Source: Actinostola sp. cb2023 (taxonomy: Eukaryota > Cnidaria > Anthozoa > Actiniaria > Actinostolidae). From it: a stretch of DNA of 64,000 bases. Numbering within the stretch: position 1 is the stretch's first letter; every line of letters starts with the position of its first letter. This document shows positions 1 to 11,864 of the stretch, in pieces. The stretch covers positions 1 to 64,000 of the forward strand of contig JAUJYZ010000416.1 in assembly GCA_033675265.1 (NCBI GenBank), read 5' to 3'. Position numbers and translations under genes: made by a program. The notes below the pieces were generated by a model that had not been told where the DNA came from, made no database searches, and saw only the letters and a list, made by a program, of their open reading frames with translations.

Positions 1-223
1 CCGAAGATTTATACTATCAAATGAATGTGAAAATAACGTTTTGTGTGTAGATTGTATCGTATTCATGACCTCTCCAATCCACGCTTGTACAGTCAACCAT
101 CTTGAAATGCGTGTACGGGTAGCGTTCAGGCATGCGGGAACTCACACGGGTATATAGTGAGTTATAGTGATATACTTATGGGATACTTATATACTTGGTC
201 GCGACAGAATTTTTGCAAAAGGC

Positions 224-237
224 TGTATATATATATA

Positions 238-269
<32 letters not shown>
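224..269. repeat. (TA)n microsatellite
   Basis: Alternating TA with one phase break. A second short TA tract lies at about 340-358, directly before the inverted pair of Penelope-like terminal repeats. Bases 1-223 show no recognisable gene. Confidence 0.9.
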
Positions 270-359
270 GGCCGAAACGTACAATTAAACAGTGTACAAA
301 GTTACAAGTTGTGTGTCTTGGTTTTACCTTTATTCTACATATATATATATATATATATT

Positions 360-1225
360 AGATTAAATGTAGCGAAGAAGAAGAGACGCAGGCAACCTCT
401 GACTGTTCCAAATAATGTATTAACGTTTCGGCAATTCAGCCTTCTTCAGATAATGAATATGTGATAAAATGATAAAAATGTAAAGATTACCTACTGTGTT
501 ACAAGTATATATACGCTAAGGAAAAACAAAGGAGGACCAAGTTACATCATCCTTTGTCAAACCAACAATAATAAACGAGAAATATACGTGCGCATGCATG
601 AATAGAAATCTAGATGAATAGTAGTAATGAGACCCTATGCCTGAAAATGAATTCTACGCTTAGACTTAAATTCCTGCCTTTTGTTGAGGCCTTCTGGGCG
701 TAAAGTACGAAGCTGCGTTGCCCAGTAAGCTTCCCTGGTTAGCAGAATTCTATCGTAATCACTATCAGCCTGAAAATGTGTTATTTTTTTTCTATAACAA
801 TGAAGTTAAAGTCATTGAGATTATGCGGGCTATCATCAACAAAAGGCAGGAATTTAAGTCTAAGCGTAGAATTCATTTTCAGGCATAGGGTCTCATTACT
901 ACTATTCATCTAGATTTCTATTCATGCATGCGCACGTATATTTCTCGTTTATTATTGTTGGTTTGACAAAGGATGATGTAACTTGGTCCCTTTAGGTTTC
1001 CTTTGGGCATTTTCCCCTGGTGATTGGTTACATCATCCTTTGTTTTCCTTAGCGTATATATACTTGTAACACAGTAGGTAATCTTTACATTTTTATCAAT
1101 TTTATCCTGTACATATTCATTATTATATTTTTTTTCTGAAGAAGGCTGAATTGCCGAAACGTTAATACATTATTTGGAACAGTCAGAGGTTGCCTGCGTC
1201 TCTTCTTCTTCGCTACATTTAATCT
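360..1225. mobile_element. Inverted pair of Penelope-like terminal repeats (pLTR-like)
   Basis: Bases 360-687 and 836-1,225 are reverse complements, with a 148-bp spacer. The copy at 836-1,225 has an extra ~50 bp near 990-1,045 and lies just upstream of the Penelope-like RT reading frame. Inverted or tandem pseudo-LTRs are typical of Penelope-like elements. Only the inner copy (1,129-1,225) has a partner in the right arm before the window ends. Confidence 0.7.
1136..1190 (+). ncRNA. Hammerhead-ribozyme-like core in Penelope-like terminal repeat
   Basis: CTGAAGA (1,136-1,142) fits the hammerhead CUGANGA box. It is followed by a short stem (GGC/GCC), GAAAC (1,156-1,160), and a GTC (1,182-1,184) that could be the cleavage triplet. 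Stem III pairs only with a bulge, and stem I is weak and U-rich. Hammerhead motifs in Penelope-like terminal repeats are established; self-cleavage here is inference and the copy may be decayed. The opposite-strand copy lies at about 395-450. Confidence 0.35.
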
Positions 1226-1314
1226 ATTTATATGGAGAGCAGACTGTGAATTCCTTCTGGAATCCTTCTACTGGAAGCTCGTCGTTGGCCTACCATTTCT
1301 CATATTCAAGTGTT

Positions 1315-1319
<5 letters not shown>

Positions 1320-1348
<29 letters not shown>
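1320..1348. repeat. (TA)n tract at 5' edge of RT frame
   Basis: Dinucleotide tract directly before the first recognisable RT residues (codon at 1,350). It marks where the element's upstream coding part is missing. Confidence 0.9.
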
Positions 1349-1349
<1 letters not shown>

Positions 1350-1350
<1 letters not shown>

Positions 1351-2919
1351 TCACACTGAAGGATCACAAGCCTAATTTCGAGAATAAACCTACATGTAGG
1401 CTAATCAGCCCAACCAAGTCTGAGCTAGGACACATCAGCAAAGTAATCCTTAGTAGACTGGTGAAATGCGTCGCAGATTCGACCCAAGTAAACCTCTGGA
1501 AGAGCACACGGGAAGTACTCGAGTGGTACCGCGAGATCCCAAACAAGAGTGAAGGCAGTTTCATCAATTTTGATATTGTCGAATTCTATCCATCTATCAC
1601 TGAGAGGCTTCTAATCAAAGCAATAGACTTTGCAAAACAACACACCATTGTCACCGAGCACGAGAAAGATGTCATCATACATACGAAACGCACCATTGTG
1701 TTCAGCAATAGAGACCCATGGGAGAAAAAAGAGAGCAGTACCGGTTTCGACGTAACAATGGGCAGCTATGATGGGGCTGAATCTTGCGAACTAGTGGTTT
1801 GCTACATGTTATCCCTCTTACAAACCAAGCATGGCGCAGCTATCGGCCTTTACAGGGACGATGGCTTGTTTTTTTTTTAAGGAACCACCGAGAGAAATGG
1901 AAAAGATAAAAAAATCTATCTGTAAGATCTTCAAGGAAAACGAGCTGAGCATCACTATCGAAGCCAACAAGAAAGTAATCAACTTTCTAGACGTAACACT
2001 TGATCTGAACTCGGGACAATACAGTCCATATATGAAACCCAACAACACCTTGCAGTATGTAAACACCGATTCCAACCACCCACCCACCGTTCTAAAAAAC
2101 ATCCCGGAGGGCATCAATAAGCGCCTATCGGAAATATCTTCGAATGAGACCGTATTCAATAAGGCCGCTCCCGTATACCAGAAAGCGTTGGATGAAAGCG
2201 GACACAATTACAAACTACACTACGTACAAGACCAGCCTAGAGCAGTGAAGAGGAACCGGAAGCGAAACACCATATGGTACAATCCACCCTATGACCGAAA
2301 TGTGAAGACCAACGTGGGGAAAGAGTTCCTGAGAATTATCGACAAGTGTTTCCCGCCATCCAACAAGCTACATAAGATCTTTAGCAGAAATACAGTCAAG
2401 ATCTCATATAGCTGCATGCCTAATGTGGCGCGCATCATTGACGGCGACAACAAAAGGAATCTGGGAAACGACAGGAACACCGACCCGGGAAAAACGTGCA
2501 GTTGCCCCAAAAGCGCAGTGTGCCCACTTGGAGGCGAATGCCTAGCTAATAACATTGTATACCAAGCCACAGTGACCTGCGGGGATGAAGTAGAGTCCTA
2601 CGTAGGGTTAACGGCGACCGATTTCAAGGCGAGGTATTCTAACCATAAGGCCTCTTTCAAGCACAGCACGAAGCGCAACGCTACAGAACTTAGTAAACAT
2701 ATCTGGCACTTGAAAGAGAACAATCTTGATTACGCCATTAGTTGGAAAATTCTATGCCGTGCTCCACAATACTCGAACGCGTCGAAACGTTGCGGCCTTT
2801 GTATTTGCGAGAAGTACTTTATTATTAGTAACCCAAAGGCGGCGTCCTTAAACAAGCGGAACGAACTAGTTAGCAAATGCAGACACAAGGACAAATACCT
2901 TTTGAGGAATTTAAGATAA
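1350..2919 (+). pseudogene. Penelope-like RT + GIY-YIG endonuclease, frameshifted copy
   Basis: Retroelement polymerase of the Penelope-like (PLE) class, closest in my judgement to the Hydra/Naiad type. Homology starts abruptly at VTLKDHKPNF (RT fingers). It continues through motif A (FINFDIVEFYPSI, about 1,560-1,600), a GSYDGAE..CELV block, and motif C YRDDG (1,851-1,865). A linker IWYNPPYDRNVKTN, a Cys cluster (CSCPKSAVCPLGGEC, about 2,498-2,545) and a GIY-YIG nuclease (YVGLTATDFKARYSNH, from about 2,599) follow, with stop at 2,917-2,919. A run of ten T at 1,869-1,878 shifts the frame; the mirror copy has nine and stays open. The RT N-terminus is missing at the TA tract, so the copy is 5' truncated either way. 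Confidence 0.88.
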
Positions 2920-3072
2920 TTAGAAAAGACATGTTGTTGTAATGTTCTATCCAAATCACTCTGGTTTATGCACTGAAGAGTGCAGGTTCGCAATAACACC
3001 GCGACCTGTACGAAACAGTATTGTATGCAATAAACCATGGAAGTCAAAGAGTAAACGCGTCCAAATCATTAC

Positions 3073-3104
<32 letters not shown>

Positions 3105-3164
3105 CGAAGCAACACATTTCAACATTTTCCACAGTCGTCTACAATAATCCATTTGTTTACTTAC

Positions 3165-3393
3165 ATTGACACAGACATTGCTTTTACCACGACATATTCT
3201 GAGATATCCATACTTATTTCATTTTCTGGTAATTGTCTCTTCAAAGACGTTAGATTGACATAGATGCCACTATCGTTCACATTTGTCCACAGACACAATG
3301 TAAAAGTTGGCATCCTTTCGATTCGTATGTCTATTGCAGGCTTTAAAGACGGTAAGAGGTGGATTTCAAAATCTGTCGGAGTTGCTGTATTTC
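3165..3393 (-). CDS. Pentraxin/LamG-like exon of mosaic gene (left-arm copy)
   Basis: Mirror of 61,739-61,967, with the same splice sites (acceptor TTTTTAG, donor GTAAGT) and an open frame. See the right-arm entry for the domain reading. Confidence 0.6.
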
Positions 3394-3513
3394 CTAAAAA
3401 TATATATATATATATTAGAGTATTTAATTATAAAGTAAATAGTAGCATTTTTGCATTTACTAACGCCGTCACTAATACATTTATATATTTAAAACAATTA
3501 TTCCCTGAATTAA

Positions 3514-4474
3514 GGTATCATCCTACCCCAAACGACCGACTTCCGTTCAACACGCTCTAGCTTCAAAACTAAGAATTTTAACCCCAACAAAGTATACATT
3601 TTCTTATAGCTTAATAAACATAGAATCTTATGAAAGATGGAATTTTAAGATAGAGAAAACTGTGAGTGAAATATTCCTTCAAAACCGAAATTTCACCTAC
3701 GCAGAGAAAATAAGTTCCTTGACAGCCAAAGTTCGTCGGCCATCGAAGATAAACACCTTTAGGTGCTTAGTAGATATCACTATAGCTTGTCAAAACTGTG
3801 TCTCTGAATTTTGATATATTGCTCCATTCTTTAATTATCCGGTTTCAAAATTTGAGTACTGTCATAACTAGTAACTTCTGTTTATATCAAAGCACAACTT
3901 TTGAAAGAAATAAAATACCACAATTCGGAGATACAGTTTTGAAGATCAATTATCAGATATGGATTTTGCGAAGTTTCAAATAAATCCGATAAAATCCCTT
4001 TGTCCAGAAACTCCAAATGTGAGCCTATTTGTTGGCATTTCGTCTTTGGAGAAAAAGCCGAAAGAAGGTTAATGTGCCTGTGTTTACATAAGTAGATTAG
4101 TCCATGCCATCACAATGGGATATAATTACTCACTGACAGATTGTGACCAGATAGTGACCAGAGTATCAGTTTTCCAGTCACACCACGTGCTTGTTCATTG
4201 GTACATGTGTTCGTTTTGACGCTGGTCAGTACGTAGTTGAGGTTGGTATGTCCTTTCAATTATCATAGACGTGAGTGCTGTTGACAGCTTGCTTGTCAAC
4301 AACGTTTCTCTTCATATGAAATCCAAAATTCGTTTTTTGATTCTAACTTTCTAGGGAAAACATATTTTTAAATTCTGTTTTTTTTTTGAGATGATAGATA
4401 ATATTCAATTTTATTTGATTGTCAAAAAATCTCAAAACCGGTGGTTTGAGAGGTTTTTGGGGTAGGATGATACC
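3514..4474. mobile_element. TTAA-flanked nonautonomous DNA transposon, 961 bp
   Basis: Terminal inverted repeats GGTATCATCCTACCCC (start) and GGGGTAGGATGATACC (end) are flanked by TTAA at 3,510-3,513 and 4,475-4,478. TTAA duplications are known for piggyBac, Kolobok and Sola3 groups. There is no transposase inside, so the superfamily is undecided. Confidence 0.8.
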
Positions 4475-4576
4475 TTAAGTAAATAGTTTAGTACCAGAAG
4501 CCCGTCTGTTTAAATGAAACCATTTCAATGAAAACCCTCATTTTCCTATTTTCTTTACAAATAAAGTTATTTTCGT

Positions 4577-4976
4577 ATAAGTAGAAAACACCTATGACAC
4601 GGAGTTATGGTCACGGTATGGAATTGAAGACATTTATTCAACCAATGCAGCGCGCGCAGAATCATTGATGAACCAATCGAAATTCATTGACACGGCGCGA
4701 TCAATCACCACTGAACACGAACCATACCGTAACTACTTCTATCTCGTACAAAAAATACTATATGACAATTTAACAATTAGACTACCAGTTCGATATTTCA
4801 ATGAAGTGGGAAACCTACGGCACGGAGTTACGGTCACGGTACGGAATCGAAGACATCTATTCAACCAATCACAGCGTGCAAAATCATTGCTCAACCAACC
4901 AGAATGATTGGACACGGTACCATCACCACATGGCACGAACCGTACGTACCGTAACTACTTCCCACTCATACGCAAA
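4577..4976. repeat. Two diverged direct copies of a ~170-bp repeat
   Basis: Copy 1 is about 4,577-4,748 and copy 2 about 4,803-4,976. Both contain CACGGAGTTA(C/T)GGTCACGG, a TTCAACCAAT block and a terminal ACCGTAACTACTTC. The ends of each copy are loosely inverted, suggesting two MITE copies inserted side by side or a tandem duplication. Confidence 0.6.
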
Positions 4977-5031
4977 CGACTCTAGTGAGTACGTTAGCCA
5001 ATCAGATTGCAGGATTCGTGATTATATTATG

Positions 5032-5162
<131 letters not shown>

Positions 5163-5340
5163 TGATTTCTTCAATAAAAATATCGCATTCCACAATGTCT
5201 CAATGCTCTTTACAATATATAATAAAATAATATGCTATATAGTTATTTCTACTAAAATATATTACTACGTCTGCAATTGATTATATTTTCTACTTTCCCT
5301 ATTTTGCAATCTATTCAAATGTTTAATTTTCCAATTTTAC

Positions 5341-5472
5341 CTGTTGTCAAGTTATGTTCTTTCAGATAATCATCAAATACGTCACGGTATACTATCGACC
5401 ATGTGTTATTAGTGGCATTGCTGTAGTCCGTCGTCCATTTACACCAATTGGAATTTTTGCACCGCCATTCCT
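5341..5472 (-). CDS. Cys/Trp-rich extracellular exon (left-arm copy)
   Basis: Mirror of 59,658-59,789: 132 nt, phase 1 at both ends, donor GTAAAA. No difference from the right-arm copy noticed. Confidence 0.55.
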
Positions 5473-5680
5473 CTTATAAAATGGAAGCGAAAAAGATCAA
5501 TACCTAGTCACAAATCAACTGGATGGACATTCTTCTTTGTAAAGGTTCAGGAAGTCAAGTCAGAGTGTTTTGCATAATGTCAATAGGCAATTAGAGCAAA
5601 TTAGTTTTGAACGAGATTACATGTTTTCATTATATTGATAGATGGAACTTTTTAACAAATCTTTAAATTTTGATTGGTTG

Positions 5681-6108
5681 CAATTAGCAATTACCAAATC
5701 GAGCAGGGTACTGGGACCAAGTCCGTAAAACTAATTCAATAAGAAAATAGCAAAAATGGGCATCATTTTCTGAGAGAGCAGACCAAACTTAGCTAATCTG
5801 GAAAGTTTGGTGAACTTTGGCTTAATATTGACGATGCTAGAGGATATCAAATATGTATATTTTCCCATACAAACTTTGTAAATTTTTGATGTTATCCATC
5901 CAAACCATAGGCATTCACTGTAAAAATTTGGCTGGACAACACAATTTCAAAAGTTTATAATTCCGATAGAATTCGCTCAAATCACATCAAACTTTGCACA
6001 TATGCTAATTTCAACATGCTCTTTCATGTCATGAACTTAGTTTCATAATTATATTAATTATAATAAACTCGTTCTCAGTCCCCTGCTCGATTTGATAATG
6101 GCTAATTG
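5681..6108. mobile_element. MITE with ~34-bp imperfect TIRs
   Basis: CAATTAGCAATTACCAAATC at the start is answered by the inverted GATTTGATAATGGCTAATTG at the end. GAGCAGGG and CCCTGCTC lie just inside. There is no coding capacity and the target duplication is unclear. Confidence 0.6.
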
Positions 6109-7066
6109 AATTTAGTCAAGAAAAATTCAAATGCTACTTGCAATCTAGCTTTACAAAGTAATTGGATTCAAACCAGCTGTAACAAAATTCTACAGAGAAC
6201 AGATTCCTAAGTACGAGCCGCCATATACGAATTTTCCCAAAATTATTTATGTGTGTATGAGTGTATCATGATCACTTTGCATTAGGAAATTTTCGTACAA
6301 TTTTCCATTATTTGTTTGTTTTATAATTTATTAGTATATTTTGTATTTATCCATAATCAGTCTATCATATATATTTGTAATAAGTAGAAGTAGGGGAGGT
6401 CTCTCAATTGGAATGTAAGTTCTGTGAGTTCTCCTGTCATATTGTCAAGAATTAATTCAAAAATAGATAAATAAATTAGTAAAATACATTAAAATAATAA
6501 TTGGCTGTGAACTGATGATATGCGAAAAATCCAGTGTATAAGTTGATGCTATATGTTATCTAATAACCCTATCCATTGGCTGATATATGTTTATTAAACG
6601 GATAGCGCTTTCCACCTCTCGCACAAACCAGGGACAGACAGGCAGACAGAAAAACACACCAAATGTGGAAATTATTGAATGTAGAAAATGTCACGAGCTC
6701 GTTCTGTTCTGTTCTTTTCTCTTCTCCGATTTATTAAAACAATGCATACAGCTCTAACTGACCAATATAGATTGTCGAGTTCATCTAATGTATCGAGTTT
6801 TATCGAAGTCATGAATAATTAACGAGGGAAATACAATAGAAATCATAAGCGTAGCAGACTTCTGTAAATTGAATACAGAATCGTCCTCATTTACATTCAA
6901 CTTTAACTTGGATTTTCTCGGCCAAACTGTTTCCTATCATCCAAATTATAGTAAAACATCCACTTATACATCGTTGGTTTGATAAGTCAGATACAAAATT
7001 CGCATCCGAACTGTATGGTATTTACAATGGGGAGCCGAAGTCGGCCGCTCATATTGTATCTATTAC
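6109..7066. other. Intronic sequence, nothing recognised
   Basis: AT-rich DNA between the MITE and the third F5/8C exon. I see no exon, RNA gene or clear repeat in it. The mirror stretch is 58,064-59,021. Confidence 0.5.
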
Positions 7067-7208
7067 CTTTAGTGCATCCGTAGAACTCCATTCTCAATGC
7101 AATGTATTGATACCAGCTCCATGGGTGGACGCGAAGGTAACGTGCAAATATTGGAACGTTTAGTTTGTTAGCTTTGGCTGTGTTACCATCGCTATTGCCA
7201 ACGAAAAT
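7067..7208 (-). CDS. F5/8 type C domain, exon 3 (left-arm copy)
   Basis: Mirror of 57,922-58,063: 142 nt, phase 0 to phase 1. It encodes the domain end with ARYLRVHPWSW and FYGC. Confidence 0.75.
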
Positions 7209-7422
7209 CTGATAACAAGGAGAACAACATATATGCATTAGTGTAAAGTAGTGGCTCTTTCTCAGTATATCACTATCCTGAAAAAACCTTTGTTATTCAA
7301 ATCAAGAACTCTTTGTAGAACGAGGCATACAACAATATGAACTATTGTTATTCAAATTTTCAGGGATTCAGGACGGTGATATATTGAGAAAGCCCCAAAG
7401 TAGTGGTAGCGGTGGTAGTAGT

Positions 7423-7717
7423 ACCTTTGTCAATATTTACACTCCAATCATTCGTAGCTTCGAGCAATGTAGTGAGGTGAACTGTGGAGAGAGCGAAATC
7501 CCGATTGACAGTTTGCTAATGGGTTGTTGCTATTGAGATATGTATAAAGTTGGTCATATATGACTTTTTCAAATATTTTGGCAACAACAGGTAAGACTGA
7601 TATTGGGCGATAGTTGCTTAAATCAGATTTTGAACCCTTCTTAAAAATAGGAGTGACTCGAGCTAACTTCCAATCGATGGGAAAGACACCCGTAGCTATT
7701 GATTGGTTGAAAACCCG
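7423..7717 (-). pseudogene. LINE reverse transcriptase fragment (CR1/Jockey-like)
   Basis: The minus strand encodes FKKGSKSDLSNYRPISVLPV and CQSGFRSLHS, standard early RT blocks of non-LTR retrotransposons. Only about 95 residues remain, entered directly from the (TAG)n tract. An extra A near 7,480 breaks the frame after LHS; the right-arm copy stays open. Confidence 0.85.
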
Positions 7718-8080
<363 letters not shown>

Positions 8081-8107
8081 TAGAGGTGGTAATATTTAGC
8101 TTCTTAC

Positions 8108-8301
8108 CTCTTTTCCTTTCTCTTTGTCATACACTAACGGCTTGTAGACCCCATTATCTTGACTATATGACAACCAGTACTTAGTTACCCACGCATTGAA
8201 GTAATGTATGCCCTGGGTAAAAATCTTGGTTATTGTCAATGCTTTTCCAAAATCGACTTGATAATACTGTAGCTTGTCGTCAATGGAAGCTAACCAAGCA
8301 A
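8108..8301 (-). CDS. F5/8 type C domain, exon 2 (left-arm copy)
   Basis: Mirror of 56,827-57,020: 194 nt, phase 1 to phase 0, splice sites CTGCAG and GTAAGA conserved. Confidence 0.75.
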
Positions 8302-8766
8302 CTGCAGAATTAAGTTCGAATGAGAACATAAATAAGAGATTATTTAAGTTTGTGCCATGATGATTCCTGCTTAGACTATCTTTACTAATAAAATGCTAAG
8401 CTAGCGCTAGTTGTATATATTGATCCATAATTATAAAGACAATGACTGACATGGGGATCATACATCAAGACCATTGAAAGCTCTGACTTAAATCAAACTA
8501 CGTTTTCTTATTTACAGCATCCATCGGATATATTGTACTTATTGTAATTTATACTAAACCTCTTTTCTTGTCTCTTTTATTTTCTTATAGATACATTTAC
8601 TTATAAACTATATTTTAGAGTATTATATATTATTGTTAACGGATGTTTGCACATGAATAATTAACATTTTACAAACTCTCCCGAGGCCTAAGGGAAATTT
8701 AATCACAATGATCGGAGTATTTTTAGTCAGCTTAGGAATATTTAGTCGTCATTTTGGTCACAAAGC

Positions 8767-8955
8767 ATGGCAGAGAGTTGTTTTGACTTTGTAAAAGACG
8801 CTGAAGTTGACCAATCAAGAGAAAGTGCCCGAAAATACACAAAACAACTTCATGGTGTGCTAAGATTTATAAGCAATGAACAAAAGGCAAGAAATAAAGA
8901 GTTCCAAGATTTTAGTCCAGAAAATAAAGAATTCCGGTCTTTTCCTATGCTCTGA
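8767..8955 (+). pseudogene. 62-residue MAE-type N-terminal coding fragment
   Basis: Begins MAESCFDFVKDAEVDQSRES and includes LHGVLRFISNEQ and FQDFSPENKEF before a stop. The pattern is alike to the fragment at 11,486. It resembles the helical N-terminus of transposon-encoded tyrosine-recombinase-like (Crypton/DUF3504) proteins, but that is only an impression. With no catalytic part it is a captured or residual 5' exon rather than a functional gene. Confidence 0.4.
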
Positions 8956-9067
8956 TCATGCGCAGATTCGAGGACAGAGCATCCCACATGTGTTGGACTC
9001 TTGAGTAACATGGAGTAGAGCCAGTTTTCAGGTTAAATTAAACATAATTCGCACAGACTGGTATTGC

Positions 9068-9463
9068 CTCTACTCATAGTTAATAGATGGGACTGGTTAG
9101 GAAACCTTTTTTGTTATATGTCTTTGTTCGTTTTTTGTTGTGTTTTTTTTTGCAACCGTGACCCAGAACAAATCTTTTGTTTTCTCATTGTTTTCCCTTA
9201 ATTTGATGGTTGAACAACTGAATCCAAGCGTTTCTTTTGGCTGTTGGTTCGATATATTCCAATTCAAAATTAAATATATTAGAATATTTAAATAAACAAT
9301 CCATTAGAGAACATTTGGGTTCATTCATTTATTTTAGCCATTTTCTAATGAAGTTAAACAAATATTGTGCACGGTCAGGACCTCTTTCAACACCCGGACT
9401 AGAACAAAGAAATATAACAAAAGGCTTCCTAACCATTCCCCTCGATTAACTATGCTCTACTCT
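9068..9463. mobile_element. MITE nested in fold-back copy 1
   Basis: CTCTACTCATAGTTAA and GACTGGTTAGGAAACC at the left are answered in inverted order at 9,403-9,463. The host fold-back sequence resumes after it at the CCAAGGTTCC block, as judged from the related copy at 28 kb. Confidence 0.55.
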
Positions 9464-9674
9464 GTCCAAGGTTCCAGTGATTGCAATATGAGGGACAAAG
9501 TGGGGACGATCAGAGTCTCCACTCTCTAATTTTTCCGCCGGTAAAATTAGACAATGGATTTCTGCATTGTCTTACTAAATTTCCCGGTCGGAAAATTGGA
9601 GAAGGGAGATTTAGTGGTGTTTAAGTCCCTGGAAGGACAAAGGTCCGATGCGATAATGGTATTACGATACAAAC

Positions 9675-9842
9675 CTCCTTTTCCAACACCGGCCTTTGTG
9701 TTAAGCCTTCCGCGGTCCGCGCCATAGTAGTCATTGTAAACACTTGATGCAGTAAGAGAAGTTGATGGAATACGGCCATCTTCCATTCCAAGTGGAAGGC
9801 CTTCTTCTGTGCACTCAGGTTCGGGAGTTGGAGGCTGAATAC
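9675..9842 (-). CDS. F5/8 type C domain, exon 1 (left-arm copy)
   Basis: Mirror of 55,286-55,453: 168 nt, phase 1 at both ends. Confidence 0.75.
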
Positions 9843-10508
9843 CTAGAAATAACAACTAGAATTTATGGGATAAGCTAAATAATGAATGTACTGCTTATTT
9901 TCTATAATGAGACTTGCAAATAAGCCAAGTGAGAGTTTAAAGGGCTCGCCGGGCCTGGTAACGATTCGGGATAAAATCTGTCCGAAGTGAATTTTTCTCC
10001 CATGTGTTTTGTATTTTTACAGAGTTATCTAGGAGTATTTTTCATCTCTTAGAATACGATTTTTGCCGAGAAAATACTCCAAGGTATGCATAAAGGTCTT
10101 CTTATATCAACCTCGTGTATGGTTTGTTCATCAAATTCGATTTTACGATGAAAATGCCCTTCGTTATACACGTAGTCGGGACGTAGTGAGGCTGTGAGAA
10201 CTACTGCCAATCTAGAAACCCTAAAACACACCTTTTTGATACTTTTTTGAGACAATTAATAGCAAAAAGTGATAAACACCTCATAATCTTTATTATTTTC
10301 TAAAAAAAATTGAAAAAAGTCGAAGCAAATTAGCGAAAACCAAACGTTGTGAAACTGACGATCGGTAAGTTGACACAGGAAGCCCAATCCGCTTCACACG
10401 AGTACAGAGATTGGTAAGCCTTTGAATTTATGAAAACTGTATGCAGAAATTGGAAATGTCATCCGATCCTGAGCAAGAAGCTATCTGTACTTATCTAATG
10501 CATGTGCA
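9843..10508. other. Intronic sequence, no gene recognised
   Basis: Ordinary AT-rich DNA before the TAG tract. Short open frames have no domain signature. Confidence 0.45.
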
Positions 10509-10700
<192 letters not shown>

Positions 10701-10702
10701 TA

Positions 10703-11120
10703 TCAATCAATCAATCAAAGCTTTTATTTTACAACGGAGTCTCTTCAATACAATATGATTGGTCTCCCAGAGAGCCGTATATATAGATATAAATAATATT
10801 TTACAATAAGTTAAAAAGGTTCTATTTACATATCATATATTATTAATAATAAATTACATGTATTATTAAAGTACAACTTATATATAATGAAATATAATAT
10901 TAATTTTATAAATAACAATACAAATCTACATTATAAGCTTACTAAATAAATCTTTGTTTTCTAATTGTGCTTTAAAAGTAATTGTGCTATGCTGGACACG
11001 CGCCTCAGCAGGGATTTTATTCCAGAGTACAGAACCTCTATAGTGGAAGGTACATTTCCCTGCCTTTGATTTAGGTCTAGGGATATGTAAATTTGAAGAT
11101 GAATTTTTATAAGTAATACC
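10703..11120 (-). mobile_element. LINE 3' end (ORF2 C-terminus, 3' UTR, TTGA tail)
   Basis: The minus strand encodes NLHIPRPKSKAGKCTFHYRG and SVLWNKIPAE, a signature near the ORF2 C-terminus of CR1-type LINEs. A stop, an AT-rich 3' UTR and a (TTGA)n tail near 10,703-10,718 follow. It is 5' truncated near 11,120. Confidence 0.75.
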
Positions 11121-11130
11121 ATGGTACTGA

Positions 11131-11251
11131 GGGATATTAGTGATTAAATGTCCCCGAAGCCGAGGGAAGTTTAGTGCAAGTCCCGAGCCTCCGGGCGAGG
11201 GACTTTTACTAAACTTCCCGAGGCTGAGGGACATTTAATCACTAATATCCC
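11131..11251. repeat. Hairpin of GAGGGACATTTAATCAC type
   Basis: GGGATATTAGTGATTAAATG on the left is answered by CATTTAATCACTAATATCCC on the right, and the interior is also self-complementary (CTTCCC/GGGAAG). It probably belongs to the adjacent fold-back element. Confidence 0.7.
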
Positions 11252-11485
11252 GAAGACGCCATGGTATTAGTTTGTAATACCATGATCACCGAGGAAATGG
11301 ACAAAAATACAGGCTTGAGTTAACCGGCGCAAAGGAGAATATATTATAGTGTTTTGTGAAAGAGTCTTAATTGATTAGACTGTACTCTGGGGAATGCTTC
11401 ATGTTGCACATCTTTGTTTCATTTACACAATAAAAGAGTATAAATTAGTTATAGTAAGGAGTACCTGAAGGTAAACAGATCAGAA

Positions 11486-11629
11486 ATGGCGGAAGGTCGG
11501 TTTACTTTTATGAGAGATGACGAAGTGGAGCAAGTAAGGGAGAATACGGTTCCTCAAAACACTAAAAAGCACATACAGAAAAAGAGGAAAGTGCCAACTA
11601 ATATAATATTTCATTGTGTGAACAAATAA
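11486..11629 (+). pseudogene. 47-residue MAE-type coding fragment
   Basis: Runs from MAEGRFTFMRDDEVEQVREN to a stop after HCVNK. It shares MAE, F.F, D.EV.Q and RE with the fragment at 8,767. The fragment is too short to have a function of its own. It probably marks the first exon of the lost autonomous parent. Confidence 0.4.
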
Positions 11630-11864
11630 CAGAAATAGGTCTAATAAAATATCCTTTGAATTCGACTTTTGTGCATTTCCTTCTATTGCGCATGCGTTAA
11701 CGATGTTGTATTTTGAGCTTCACACATCCCACACGTCTTGAATGCTCGAGTCATCATAAGCAGAGGAGCGATTGTTAAAGTACTATTCGGTTTGCTCTTG
11801 GGTCCCAATGATTGAGTGTACACCTGGTGTATATGAGGGACTGACTTGCATCCTCATGCATAGT

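Larger units (their letters stand above)
8690..9590. mobile_element. Fold-back element family, copy 1
   Basis: Shares blocks with the elements at 11.3-12.1 kb and 27.8-28.4 kb: a short MAE-start reading frame, CACATGTGTTG, GAGTAGAGCC, CCAAGGTTCC and TATGAGGGAC. Short palindromes such as CTAATTTT..AAAATTAG sit near 9,525-9,550. Exact ends are uncertain, and the copy is interrupted by a second MITE at 9,068-9,463. Confidence 0.55.
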
